Of a stretch of 64,000 bases of DNA, positions 43,131-54,500 are shown in pieces (position 1 is the stretch's first letter; every line of letters begins with the position of its first letter). The translations under genes and the position numbers were made by a program. The notes beneath the pieces were generated by a model. That model was not told the DNA's origin. It ran no database searches and saw only the letters and a list, made by a program, of their open reading frames with translations. Source of the DNA: Hyaloperonospora brassicae (Eukaryota; Oomycota; Peronosporomycetes; Peronosporales; Peronosporaceae); assembly GCA_947650285.1 (NCBI GenBank), contig CANTFL010001299.1, forward strand, positions 124,001 to 188,000, in the 5' to 3' direction.

Positions 43131-44248
43131 GTAAAGCTGAAGCCTCTCTTACTGTCCAACACCGCTCGGAAGAAGTGAGGCATCCGTCTGCCCGCTATAT
43201 GACCATCAGCAAATCTAGCAATATTTGTTCATTCATCGTCAGCGCCTTCACGCAAGCGGGGATTAGAGTCCGTGTTTTAGCGAGCTTTGCACATTGCGTG
43301 AAGTTGAGCATTAACATACGTTGGATGTACGGCGGGATCAAAAATAAAGTCGTCATACTTGTTCCCGGATCGCCACGGTTGACTTGACTCGGGTGGGGTT
43401 GTACCCTGGCGCACAACTTGCACCCATTGTTTCAAAACAAGAGACTGGGCCCACTTATGCTGAGTGGACAAATTTCCGAGCGATCTCCGTGGACGCCCAA
43501 TGAGTCGATAAAAGCTCCTTGCTGAATTTTTAGTGAGTCGTTGACAATCTTGGAGATTATAGATGCTCGACACATATACCTGCTCATATAGATAAAGCAG
43601 ACTTGACGCCCTAACAGTCTTGAGCTTTGGAAAACGTTGTTTAAAGTCCGAAAGCGCTCCTTGGTCTAGCGGTATTTTTGCATACTCCACTGCGAAGAGA
43701 GCTCGAATGGTTGATAGCCACGCTTCCATCTGACTAGACCGAGTTAAGCTTCATATCCGTCTCAAGGTCAGAAACATGTCGGCTGGGACGACCAGCTGGG
43801 GTTCTCGTGCCGGCGCCTCCTCGGCCACCCGGCTGCTGCCCACGGCAGCTGGTCGCGCCTCCTGAGTCGTCACCCCTTCTTTATTGTCACAGGTGAGCGG
43901 AGTGGAGGAAGAACGGAGTGACTCTGTGCCAGCCTGTGCCGTGGACACCGGTCCAGACTGAACGTCTGACTCCTGTGCGGCTGATTGAGCCGCAACCAGA
44001 AGATTGCTGCGTGGAGCGTCATTCCTATGGTCGCAGCAAAAGGCGTCGCGGAGCGATAAAGGATGAGAAACACCAGTAGATGTAGACCTGCCGACCCCCA
44101 TGGGGAGGATGCGCGGTGGAGGCCTGTCACCCGTCATGAAACGATGGTCCCAGCTGTCGCTATCTCCCGCATTGGTTCCTCTTGAAATAACGTCAGAGAT
44201 TAGTGGATCTTGCCGTGCTTTGAAGAGTGAGGTCTTTAAAAGAAGCAT
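43131..44248 (-). pseudogene. LINE ORF1, N-terminal part
   Basis: Three minus-strand frames join into one protein. From 44248 to 43751 there are 165 residues beginning MLLLKTSLFKARQDPLISDV, then low-complexity Ser/Thr/Pro/Ala. From 43729 to 43277 a globular part begins MEAWLSTIRALFAVEYAKIP and includes LTKNSARSFYRLIGRPRRSL. From 43416 to 43195 another follows (LTMNEQILLDLLMVI), continuing past a stop into RADGCLTSSERCWTVREASA. It looks like a nucleic-acid-binding ORF1 protein with at least two frame breaks. Confidence 0.55.
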
Positions 44249-44250
44249 TC

Positions 44251-44274
44251 ACCCCAACAACTAATAGTTGGGGT
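44251..44274. repeat. Hairpin just upstream of the LINE ORF1 start
   Basis: ACCCCAAC, an 8-base loop, then GTTGGGGT: an 8-bp perfect stem ending three bases upstream of the ORF1 ATG (minus strand). It could be a 5' UTR structure of the LINE. Confidence 0.6.
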
Positions 44275-44370
44275 ACCCGGTCTGGCAGGCAAGTAGAGCA
44301 GCCGGTAGCAACGCCCGTCCCGTAAGACGACAACCACGACTGGTTCATGATGCGTAGGCCCGCCCTGAAG

Positions 44371-46505
44371 AGAACAATATCATGTCGTTAGGAGATCTAA
44401 AATTACAGGTTAAGCCTACAGAACAAAAAATATAAAAACATGAAAAAAATAGGTGTAGACTCAGCACAGACAGCTTTCAGTTTTCACTTACCATAAGTTA
44501 TGGCTGTTTTTATACTCAACCCAGATAGCTTTTGATGTCACTTGTATAGTCAGCATAGTTCAAGAGTGCAGGAATATCTCGAGAGTCGTGTTAAAATGTG
44601 TACTAGGTCTGCCTACTGCTTCGAGAGCGACCTATCCTTCACACCGCTGCCGCCCCTTGTTGTACGGTAATGGTCGTTTTAAACTACCTATTGATTGCTG
44701 CATACTTCAGAGTAGACACTGGAATGAAAGAGACTAGTGGCAACCATGACATAGGCGAAGACGTTGCTCGTTACGGGTCTGCCTACCGACTTGAGTTTGC
44801 ATTGCAGTCAAAACGAGACATACAAAACTTTTACTTGATCGCCATCTCTGTATATACCGAATAAAGAAAAGAAGGCACGTTTAACCTGCTTCTCAACACC
44901 ATTTTCTAGCATTGAGCGTCGAGTAGAAGGTATAGATGAAGATATTTACCTCCCAGATACAGACCGAGAGTCTTCATGATTGGCCTGCGAAAGACCGTTA
45001 CTTCTAGTACACAATCATTCGTATTTTAGGGCTAATCGGATTTTGATTTGGCGCTGATATATTGGATCGTACATTGGATAAGGATGGTGTTCTGCTCCAA
45101 AAGAGCTTCATGGCACGATCCAACTACCATAACTAGAAGCACCATGTCCAGCATCTCATATCGTATTTGGAGACGATTTTTTATCTCAATTCACTCATCT
45201 TTCTTCTGTCATGCAGCTGTGTGATGCAAAAAGTTGTGTGGGCCTTGAGGACTTCTTTACAAAGAAAACTCATATATAAGATTCAATCAAGCGGCAGTGG
45301 TGGGCTCGTGTGACGCCATACAAGGTGACGAAAGCTTTCTGTTTAGCTGGCGCATCGTTACGAAGGCCTAATGGTGGTGATACTCTTACATGTCATTGAC
45401 ACCGAAACTGTATCAATGAGAGAAGATCGTTATTGATGACGTTCTCCATGTGTTTCTTGGTAAGTAAGTATTGAAGCAACACTACCGTCGAAGGTAAAAT
45501 GCGGTAATGTCCACTCACTGGTTGATATATGCCATTATATCCACCAACTCCGTCACCAATCGCTACCAGACGCGCGCGACGGGTGGTGAGCGAGTAGCTA
45601 CATTACGTATGGGAATACTGCTACTGGCATCGTGACATTAGACAGATTATATTCAAAAGACTTTGACTGCAGACTATACACAGTTCTACTTTTCCCTCTA
45701 ATAAGCGTGTCTGGTTCGTCGATCACCTTCCTCTTCTCGTACGATATACGTGAGTATATGAGGCAAATGCTTATACTGTGGTCATTGAAAGATCTTGAGT
45801 CAGTACAAACGTCCCGTTTCACGTATATCGAGCATAACTCTCTGACGAAAGTCAGATAAAAGTTCTGAATTGTTCATCGACATTGCTGAAATCATTGAAT
45901 CCGTTTGCCTTATTGCCATTCCCTTGCTTTTTCCACTATCTTCATCCTAGACGGCTTATTTTGGTCCTGAAAATCCAACGAGCGGGAAACGAACAAAGCT
46001 CAGACAGATTGACCTGCTGCGAGGTCAAGAAAAAAGCCGAATGAAATTTTAAAGAAAGTGATACTGACCATGTCGCTTATGAATCCGTCTATTTCACTAG
46101 ACTTCGAGTAACGACAGAAATGTTCTCGTTACTTCTTCGTCATCATCTTATTCTTGGAAGGACTTATCGAGTCAATAATAATCAGTTTTACGTTATCTAG
46201 CATTTTAGCATTGAATAGAGGAAGCAGAAACACCCAAACGACCGGAGTACGATTGTGCAACCATGGCTTTAGCACGTACATAGTTCATCGTTTGCATATT
46301 TTAAAACACTATCTGCACGTATTTTAGCGGGCGCGACAATTCGTGCAAGCATGCACTCGCGCTGCTCACGACTTTTGTCAGGCCAAAGATGTAATAGGTG
46401 TCACAGATGCCGTATAAGCATCACCCTTCATTTACGTCATACCCCCGAAATGATTTCGGCCTGAACGCTGCTCATTTATGCGCATGTATTTATACATATA
46501 TGTGT
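44371..46505. other. Intergenic, no gene seen
   Basis: Short open frames only (longest about 75 codons, antisense to each other at 45598-45859). No motif, long repeat or RNA gene seen. Confidence 0.5.
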
Positions 46506-46513
46506 GTATGATG
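46506..46513. repeat. 8-bp target-site duplication of the hAT element, left
   Basis: GTATGATG, identical to 49519-49526. Eight-bp duplications are the signature of hAT transposition. Confidence 0.9.
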
Positions 46514-46897
46514 CAGAGCTGGCATAACATGTTTTTATCGGTGTTTTGTTTTTTATAAAACAACCCGACTAACTGGGGTCAGCAGAATTTTTTTTGGCTG
46601 TTAAGGCCTCTGATCGTCGTGCTCAGGATATTCTTGACCCCTTTAAGTTGTTGTAAGATAAGCGCGTCAGCAAGAGTTGCTTTAAAAGAGCTAGTAGATC
46701 AAGTGGTACGGTGTAACAGCACCATGCGAAAGGTCATCGATCGATATCCGGTGACTGCACTAAAAGAGGTAAAACCTTCGGGTTCTGGTGTGTCGGGGTT
46801 CACCAGCACTGTCCTGCCAGACAGTGACGTCCCCCATCTTAAGTACGTTTAGGTGTCTTTTAGTAAGACACTACCATAATTAGAAACGTACAACTAG

Positions 46898-46963
46898 ACG
46901 AACATTAATGCGCGACTAGACAATTAGTAATGCTTGACGAGACGGTTAGTAATGCGCGACTAG
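46898..46963 (+). repeat. Three 22-bp tandem repeats near the left end of the hAT element
   Basis: Units at 46898-46919, 46920-46941 and 46942-46963, each close to ACNNTTAGTAATGCGCGACTAG. Subterminal repeats in hAT elements are often transposase binding sites. Confidence 0.8.
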
Positions 46964-47268
46964 AAGATCACTGCCGTAAAGGCAGAAATAATCCAGTGGG
47001 CTTCGAGTAGCATTAGGAGGTTATGAACTAAGGACCTAAATATATACACTGTGCATTTTGCTATACTTCGATCACTTCCTCTAAAAACGCCACATTTCTT
47101 GGTTTCACGACCTACCTTCAACCCTATTTACTACGAGACTCAATCCAAAATTGGCCACGATATTCTGCTAGTCAAAGAAGGGATCCTCGGCATCGATAGT
47201 AGAACACTAGACGAATACTTTTCTTTCCTCACTTTGACACTCAGCTCCCGGTATATCTAATTTCCACA

Positions 47269-47487
47269 ATGTCCAGCTACAACCTAAGCTTCTTCATTCC
47301 CAGCAGTGAGCATGCGGTCGGCAGTGTCGTCTTACGGCTCAACGAAGGTGCCCCTGAGTCTCTCCACCATAATTTCATCGACTCCACAATGATAAGCAGC
47401 GACAATGAAGTGCGGGAGCAAGACGAAAATCAGAGCAATGTGGAGGACATAGACAAGGAACCGCGCAAGAAGCGTGGCCGTCTATAG
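47269..47487 (+). pseudogene. Acidic open frame at the 5' side of the hAT transposase
   Basis: A 72-residue frame starting MSSYNLSFFIPSSEHAVGSV and ending in an acidic stretch and a basic RKKRGRL tail, which looks like a nuclear-localisation signal. It lies inside the hAT element before the first recognisable transposase piece and may be its N-terminus or unrelated. Confidence 0.3.
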
Positions 47488-47589
47488 AGCAATGTTTTGC
47501 AAATCTTCACCACCGCCAGTCAACCGCGGAAGTGCAAGTAGAGCATCTGCAAGCATATCAAGAACCTGTCGAACTACCACTAGAAGAGC

Positions 47590-49345
47590 GGGATGGTTAA
47601 AGTACACCTCAATAATTTCGGACCTTTCCGAAAGCTGATGAACGGCATGAAAGGCGTCGATCGCCCGGACTCGTATGATCGGAACAAAACGCCGACGCGC
47701 CATGCGAGATCTCCATCCCTATCCAATGCCAGTTCGATCCAGCAGACTTCGATCGAGCAGTTTATACTGCCTGCGATCTCCAAGGCGGCCAAGGCCAAGT
47801 TTTAAGAGCATACCGCTCTCCATTTCTGCGCTACCGGGACTTCGTTTCAGCGCGTTGAAGGTGTACATTTGAAGGAGTCCATCCGTTTTCTTCGTCCTGA
47901 CGACAACATACTCCCAAATCGCAAGCATCTGGGATCAACGCTTCTCGACTGTTGCCACGCCGAGCTCTTGTCAAAGGTTGATAAGCGTTTCGCTGGCAGT
48001 ACGTTGTGGCTGACGGTCGATGGCTGGACAAACATCAAAAACGATTCTGTCATCAACCTACATGGCCGTTTCACATTCCTGCAGCCTGTTCTCTGGAATC
48101 AGTGTCGACTGGTCAGCAGGCACACCGCCACCAATTTATTGCCGAAGACATCGCTCGCGTAATCTGCCGCCGTGACAAGCCGACGTTTGCAAGATCCGTG
48201 ACCGATAACACCAGCGCTAACAAAAAAGCGTGGAAGGTCCTGCGTGAAAAGTTCCCATCGATGTACTTCCAGGTATGCTGTGCGCACGGCGCGCATCTTT
48301 ATCAAAACAAAATTTCGGAGCCACCAAGACCAAGCAACGTGGAATTAAAGAGGCAACCTATCCCGATGGCGACCCGCTTGAGATCCTGCATGACTTTGTG
48401 GAAGATTGCAAGAATGTCGTCAAATTCTTCCAAAACCATCATATCCTGAAGGCCCAACTTTGCGATCTTCTATCCTCCAATGATGCTCCTATGCTCCAGA
48501 GAGCGGTACCAACCCGATGGTTAACGATTCAGGCAATGGCCAAGACTCTGCTTGCGTCAGAATGACATCTATACGTGCTCGTCTCAGGACGCAATTTATT
48601 CGAGGAACAGCAATTTAAAAAGCACAGTGGGCCGAGGTGCGCATCGCCGTCACTGATGAGCGCTTTATCAAAAATCTGGAAAAGATCTTATCGATTCTGC
48701 GCCCACTAGATTGCCCCATCGTCAAGTACCAGTCGGACAAGACCACCATCTCAGAGGTGTTGTTCGACGTTCTCTACCTGCAAACGGAATACAAAACATT
48801 CCACAACGACAAATGCATCGCCGCCGAGGAACGAGACTACATAATCAAGCTTGCCGAACAGTGCATGGATTTCATGTATGGAGTGGCGCACGGCGTGTCC
48901 TATCTTCTCGACTCGGTCCTCCTTAGTGGGGGCATGCCCAGCGCCAATCCTTGTAGTTTGGAGGACGCACTTATCAACAAAACCATTGACGATGAGCAGC
49001 CTGTCGACGAATCCCATAGAAGGCAAATTTACTTGGAATATACCAAGTTTAAGATTTTGACAACAAAGAAAAGGTACAATCTTCATTTCGATTTCGGCTC
49101 CTTGCCGATCGAAGCAAGACTCCATTAGAATAGAGGCTGACCGACAGTGGAGACTATCCAATGCTCCAGAAAGTCGCCATTAAACTGTTAATCGTGGCCA
49201 CCTCAACCGCTGAGTCTGAGCGCAACTTCTCAACAATGGGATTGTCCCTTCTAAGCTTAGAAACAGCTTGGCCCCTGATACCGTCAGGATACTTGTATTT
49301 ATCAATATAAACATTGGATCTTTCTACGACTCACCAAAAGAAGAC
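47590..49345 (+). pseudogene. Broken hAT transposase
   Basis: Pieces in alternating plus-strand frames follow the order of a hAT transposase. An N-terminal segment with SIQQTSIEQF is followed by the catalytic-core stretch AGSTLWLTVDGWTNIKNDSV near 47990-48050. Next come DNTSANKKAWKVLREKFPSM (48205-48265), then CCAHGAHL (48280-48300). A long open piece (48637-49128, including MDFMYGVAHGVSYLLD) leads to the dimerisation motif STAESERNFSTMG near 49205-49240. At least four frame breaks. No host gene is disrupted as far as I can see. Confidence 0.85.
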
Positions 49346-49518
49346 AGTAAAAAGTTCGGCAGAAAGACCGAGAGCGATGTCGATGACTATGAGCCGGCGT
49401 AGACCATTAGATAGAGTATCGACCCCATTAAAATAAAAACGATAACAAAATCGGTTTTTTGTATCAAAACCAAAAACCCGATGTATCGACCAAAACAAAT
49501 CGATATTTTCCACCTCTG

Positions 49519-49526
49519 GTATGATG
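49519..49526. repeat. 8-bp target-site duplication of the hAT element, right
   Basis: GTATGATG, identical to 46506-46513. Confidence 0.9.
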
Positions 49527-51266
49527 ACATCATACTCCGATCTTTTAGTGCTTAGTTAGATCGTGTGTACATGCTATTATACGATTTGCGATACCCAATG
49601 GGAACAAATTGTCACTTATTATTGTTGCAGCTTGATTATTGTTGGAACATGTCCGGGATCACGATCTAGCAATCCTCATCTACTCGTTTCGTTTCGGCAA
49701 GTCGCTTTTGGTTCGCGTACGTACGCATCATAAAGGAACAAGCGCAGATGAACACGACTATTTGCAATAGAAAACGGGCTCCTCGTTCAGGCGCTCATTT
49801 CCAGCAATGTCTGAACATATGACTAAACTTACAGGGTAAGTGAATTACACAACAAACGGCCTTTATACATTGTAGGGCTTCAAATCGTTGATGTAGCTCA
49901 GTCTCAAGTGCCCATATACACTTGTTTACCTAGCCCGATTGCGTCGGCGTGCGAGTCCATTCGAGGAAAGACCAGTGTTCTCAATTCGTGTGCCAGTGAC
50001 CGCACGTTCAGGTCATTCACATCCTGTTGCTCGTTGAATTTACTAGCAGACTGCAAAAATAACATAACAATGCGCTTAACTTGCTGTAGGTTCCACCCGA
50101 CTTGAACGCACGTACGATTATTTGGCCGAAGATCAGGCGCCGAGCATGATAGAGCTTATAAGACTTATTTTAACAAGCAAGCGGTTAGTGCATTGACACG
50201 CCGCTCGAAAAGAAACATTTGCCCATCAGGGAAAGAGCTCAATTATCAGATACAAGGGCACTTCCAAATTGGTACGATGTAAGACAAAGACAAGTTACAC
50301 GTGTTTGCAAGCAGCACGACATATGTTGGCAACTTTGCTCTCTGTCTGCGCTCTATCGAGAAATTCATTCAGCCGATTGCCTGTTACACGGCGAATCTAC
50401 CAACACATAGAGACAAAAACAGTTGACCATGGGCCAGAACTTGTAGCGTGAAATGGCGGAGACCGCATCTTGGTCCGCGCAAAGTCTCACAATACAAAAA
50501 GATGGGAATCAAGCGTGTTGACATTCCCTCACATGTTTGAGCATATCAAGCGGATAAAGTTCGCAGTGGTGTGCCACCTATCAATGACGTGGCTAAATAA
50601 TACATTGTCGACGATAAGACGCGAGGCCCTCGTCATGTCTGAAATGGGTTTGCTTGTGCGGCGCTCACTTCGAATAACTGACTTGTGGTTTCTGTGGTTA
50701 ATCTACGTCGATACCATCGATAATGAAATGACACAACAGATGGACCTCCTGCAATGAGAGGGCAGTAAAGCAGTGTGTCGATATGAAGTGGAACATATGC
50801 AACGGATGATACTTGGTGCAGTTCACAAATGAACTTCACATGTCTGGTGGATAGGATGTGATCATCAAAAGCTTCCATTCGCGGGCGGGCAAGACGTTGC
50901 GCGCATGTTATAGCTTGGTCTCAGTTAGTGTGGATCGGCTTGTCAAATCTCGTTTTGTCCGTGACCACGAAATCTCCCCTGAAGAGTGGTGAGTATGAAC
51001 GAATAGCACGCGCTATGATTAATCCAGAAACGCATATCATATCTCAGTGTTGGGCCCAGTAGTATCGCGTCATCCATCATGTCCTCGTAAGTATTTTTCG
51101 TTTATCTCTACGATATTTGGTAGCCTATAAGTGTAGCTCGCTTGCACATGGCCACATCATACTGTTGCACTGCATTGATAAATAAATGCTAGGCTTGTGT
51201 TGGCTAATGATCACGTCAGCAACTTCGTCATGAAGCCAGACTTGCCTTAACATCTTCCGTTTTGTC
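49527..51266. other. Intergenic, no gene seen
   Basis: A 95-codon plus-strand frame (50470-50757, containing MFEHIKRIKFAVVCHLSMTW) is the longest. It has no motif and could be a trace of a decayed gene that continues to the right. Nothing else stands out. Confidence 0.45.
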
Positions 51267-51473
51267 ATGAAAGTCACGAAAGTCATAATATTGGCTACCT
51301 GTTACTTGGCGTGCATGCAAGTCTTCGCATGTGCAACCCTACATTCTTCTACGCTCTTAATGGTCAAGGAAAGTAAGAGAGAGAAAACAGACCACCTGGA
51401 TGATGTCGGTCACACGCTTATTATTTCATATATCGCATTACAGATCATTCTTCGTCTCAATCCGGCGCTTTAG
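51267..51473 (+). CDS. Small ORF with signal-peptide-like N-terminus, 68 aa
   Basis: The first 22 residues (MKVTKVIILATCYLACMQVF) have a basic n-region and a hydrophobic core like a secretion signal, with possible cleavage after AxA-like residues near 22-24. A short charged part follows (ESKREKTDHLDD) and then a hydrophobic tail. There is no RxLR or LxLFLAK motif, so it is not a typical oomycete effector. It could be a small secreted protein, the first exon of a larger gene, or chance. Confidence 0.22.
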   Translation: MKVTKVIILATCYLACMQVFACATLHSSTLLMVKESKREKTDHLDDVGHTLIISYIALQIILRLNPAL

Positions 51474-51879
51474 ACTTCAAATTTGGCGGTGGTTTTGGCC
51501 TTTTTTACATTAGGCTGCGGAACCGCCACCTTGAAGGTCATATGGTACTGGTGCTGCATTCCCGTCGGAAAAGTCAGTGTTGGCTTTCCACCAGCTGCTC
51601 TTCGCAAAAGATTGGATACGATCGATCATGGACTCATGTATCGGCCGTCCGAAACATCGCTATTATTTGCTCCCTACGCATCAACGCGGACCGTAACTTG
51701 GGCTTCTGAGATCGAGCTTTTGGAGCGACACCTGTCTGCTTCATCCTAGAGATCATACGCGAATATCTGCGCTGATATATACGTATCGTTCACGCTGCAG
51801 TGGCAGCGACGGCGAGCACTGACGCTGTCATCTTGCATAAGATACGGCCTTATCAACGACATATTTTTCATATCCGAAG

Positions 51880-53583
51880 CGATGATTTGGTTATATAGAG
51901 TATTGCGTTCCGCGCCCGTCGATGGTAGACCAGGCGAGGGCGCGTGCGCGGTGAGCAGTCGTCCAGCTGTCATTTTCGGCGTCTATGGCCCTTTCACCGC
52001 ATTCCTCACTTGCTTGAGTAATGGTCTACTTGAGATCGACGTAACAAGCACGCCTCCTTTCGTGGTGCAATCTTGAATCACCCGATATGCATTGTCAAAT
52101 AATGATACACGGTTCTAGTGAACGCTATATTAGCGAGCGGGTACCTCTTCCTGTTTCGTAGTTCTTCCGTGCAAGCCGACATATTGCCTCCTCACCAAGA
52201 CCCCACACATTTAAAAATAGTCGCGATGGAGATCAGCTGAAACGGGTTGTAAAGGCGATTCTGGAATTGGGAACGAACGACAGAGTACATAGGTACGGCA
52301 AACCATTTACAGCATTGGATATTGCCAGGACCATCTGGCTTCTCGGGCGTACCGGGTTCGAACTCGCGAAGCCTGATCGTGACATACGCGAATGAAGCGT
52401 ACGACGTCTTGTCAGATCCCAAATGGTGCTGGTGGCAGGTGTCTGCTCCTTTGAAACGGACAGTGATCGCTTGTTTTGGCCCTTAGCAATTTCGGCAGAC
52501 TCATTCCACATTTTTGTAGCCTATGAGCAAAACACCTAATGACTCCACTCTGAATGCAAAGTCAATCGCTGCATCGTACAGAACACTCGCTTTCGTGCAA
52601 TGTATCGCGTGTGGAACAATGCACTGGTAAGCATGCTCTGAATGGCAACGTACAGCATGTGTGACGTGTGTTAATGGAGTTGTGCAGCCGGAAGGTTGCA
52701 TAATTTGCTGGGACATTGCATATATTTGCAAAACGCCGCTTCCTCGCTATCTCGATCGAAAGTGCTGTTCATTAGCAGTCAATTCTCGCCGAGTCAGGCG
52801 TTGCTCATTCGAAACATTCGCCTCTTCGACTTGGGACATAAGGAGCAGCTGAAAACTGTTCTTCAACCGATCGAAAACCGTCAACGTTGTCAATCCTGAT
52901 GAAACGCTCCCCACATGACTGCTCAGGCCTAAATTTGCACAAGTAGCCAGCTTGTTTTCGTTTTCGTGTTTCATCAGCAGTCCGGGATACTCACTAGTCG
53001 AATAGAGAATGAGGAATTTGTAGCCATCATTCCTTTTCTTTTGGTCACTACCGTGTCATTGTAGCGGGTGTAGCAGCCCCATCGTCATCGCTACCCCAGG
53101 CATTTACAGTTCTACGTCAAAATGTTGCGCCTCAAGGTAAGCCAGCAACTGCTTTGGATGCCTCGACCAATCTTGTTTTTCGATTTAGTGCCGTGTATAC
53201 CCCGCTCTTTCTATCGCGACGACTCACTCCTTTGCCGCTCAATGTCGTCACCAAGCAACGTCTTTATCGCACACATCTGGAGCGGATCAGCTCGACGCTG
53301 CTTACGGGAGGGCCAAGCATCCGATGTCTCGCTTACTCTTTTGCTGGCCGAACAGTAATCCCGATTATGATTCACAACGATGCATGCATCGTCACACATA
53401 TATCAGTCACATAACCCACTGCTGCAGCAACCTCAGCTGATGCTTGATATCTTGCGATGCCCTTGCGATATATGTGAGGTATCAGGCTTCTTAGATCATT
53501 TACTGACCGCTTGTATCGCACGCTGCAGTATTATGATTGACAGAGAGACAATAGCGGGCCGAGTGTCTGAATCTTGCTCTTGA
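51880..53583 (+). pseudogene. Unresolved or decayed gene, family unknown
   Basis: Several protein-like plus-strand segments follow each other. At about 52165-52397 there are 78 open codons containing DQLKRVVKAILELGTNDRVH and PFTALDIARTIWLLGRTGFE. At 52696-52899 one reads SSQFSPSQALLIRNIRLFDL. At about 53010-53414 there are 133 open codons containing PSSSLPQAFTVLRQN and LYRTHLERISSTLLTGGPSI. At 53380-53583 one contains MLDILRCPCDICEVSGFLDH. Their composition is that of a real protein, but the frames differ and I could not join them with convincing introns. It is either a multi-exon gene I failed to resolve or a pseudogene. I do not recognise the family. Confidence 0.38.
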
Positions 53584-54500
53584 ACTTGAAAGCTTGTAAA
53601 ACGGACGATAACATTGTACGACGAAGTCACGAGGATCCATTGTTGGCGAGTATAGTCGATCGTCGATTGTACTCTACTCATTTTAGGTGTCCACTTAGTG
53701 TAAACACGTTACTTTCGATACATGCAGCAGTCCATATCCTGCGTTTGTAGTCACTCCTGTCCGAGCTCAAATGTCTGACAGCGACCGCAGAAAGTGATGG
53801 TGCATGCATCGTATAGATCAATCGTAGATAACGCGTGTTACTTGCTTTACCGTGAACTATGTGGTAGCTGAAACTTCTTACTCCCATACGTGTATGCTCT
53901 TCACGCGTTCGTTCCTGCAAACACTAAGAAGCCTCGACTAGTAGCAGTCATCTTGTGGTGAGCCACGAATCACCGTAGTAACGTATCGAGATTTCCGCAG
54001 CTTTGCATTCACCTACAGCCGCTATGGCTGGACTTCTACAATGGGCGTTCGTACTTGCCGTGTGGTCAAATGTTCATAGTGGGTCAACTTGTTGCTGTGA
54101 TGAGCTGGAACATGGTCAACGTGACCGCGTCCTGCATCTCGTCTACGCACTGTATGTTATCGCTCATTGACCTCATTCCTAGACCGAACTTTTCACGTAG
54201 CGGTCCAAGGCGTACATAGCCACTGAATCGGGAGCGAGAACGTCGATGTGGAATGCATTCTCTGCCTCGCTCGCACTACTTCCTATCGCAGTGATCTAGT
54301 CAATGACGATTATTCTACGAAACAAATGGTCGCCATATCCAAGACTGCGCCAATGAGCTCCATCCTCATAAGGTCTAGCCGCAGCAGCATCTTCACGATC
54401 CACTACTGCGACATCGGTACTTGGCGATGCTCGCCGTTCTATTTCATCACCATTCGCTCTCTCGACCTTCGCATCGCCAGCGCTTTGCAGGGGCACAGCC
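53584..54500. other. Intergenic, 3' side of the NUFIP1-like gene
   Basis: No motif-bearing frame. The right part should contain the 3' untranslated region of the minus-strand gene that stops at 54501. Confidence 0.5.

Larger units (their letters stand above)
25990..44370 (-). mobile_element. LINE with OTU-like domain, split by nested LTR elements
   Basis: Read on the minus strand from right to left, this region gives the parts of one LINE. They are ORF1 (44248 to about 41.1 kb), an OTU-like domain (about 40.5-39.87 kb and 31.72-31.6 kb), an AP endonuclease (about 30.6-29.5 kb), a reverse transcriptase (28.6-27.8 kb) and a C-terminal zinc-binding region (26.74-26.0 kb). The span 31726-39862 is foreign LTR sequence flanked by a CCAAT duplication. 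Removing it and one CCAAT copy brings the halves of the OTU-like domain into one local frame, supporting a single element of about 10 kb. Stops and frameshifts are frequent, so it is inactive. The outer ends are approximate. Confidence 0.75.
46514..49518 (+). mobile_element. hAT DNA transposon, 3,005 bp, degenerate
   Basis: The left end reads CAGAGCTGG and the right end, reverse-complemented, CAGAGGTGGAAAATATCG, a short terminal inverted repeat with one mismatch in nine. Both ends are flanked by GTATGATG. Inside, on the plus strand, is a broken hAT transposase (47590-49345) with the C-terminal dimerisation motif. The left subterminal part carries a 22-bp tandem triplet. The transposase has many frameshifts, so the copy is non-autonomous. 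Confidence 0.92.

Noticed and set aside
52360..52480. NEAYDVLSDPKW, resembling the end of a J domain
   Set aside because: No HPD motif or helix II upstream; the frame conflicts with a better coding trace on the same strand.
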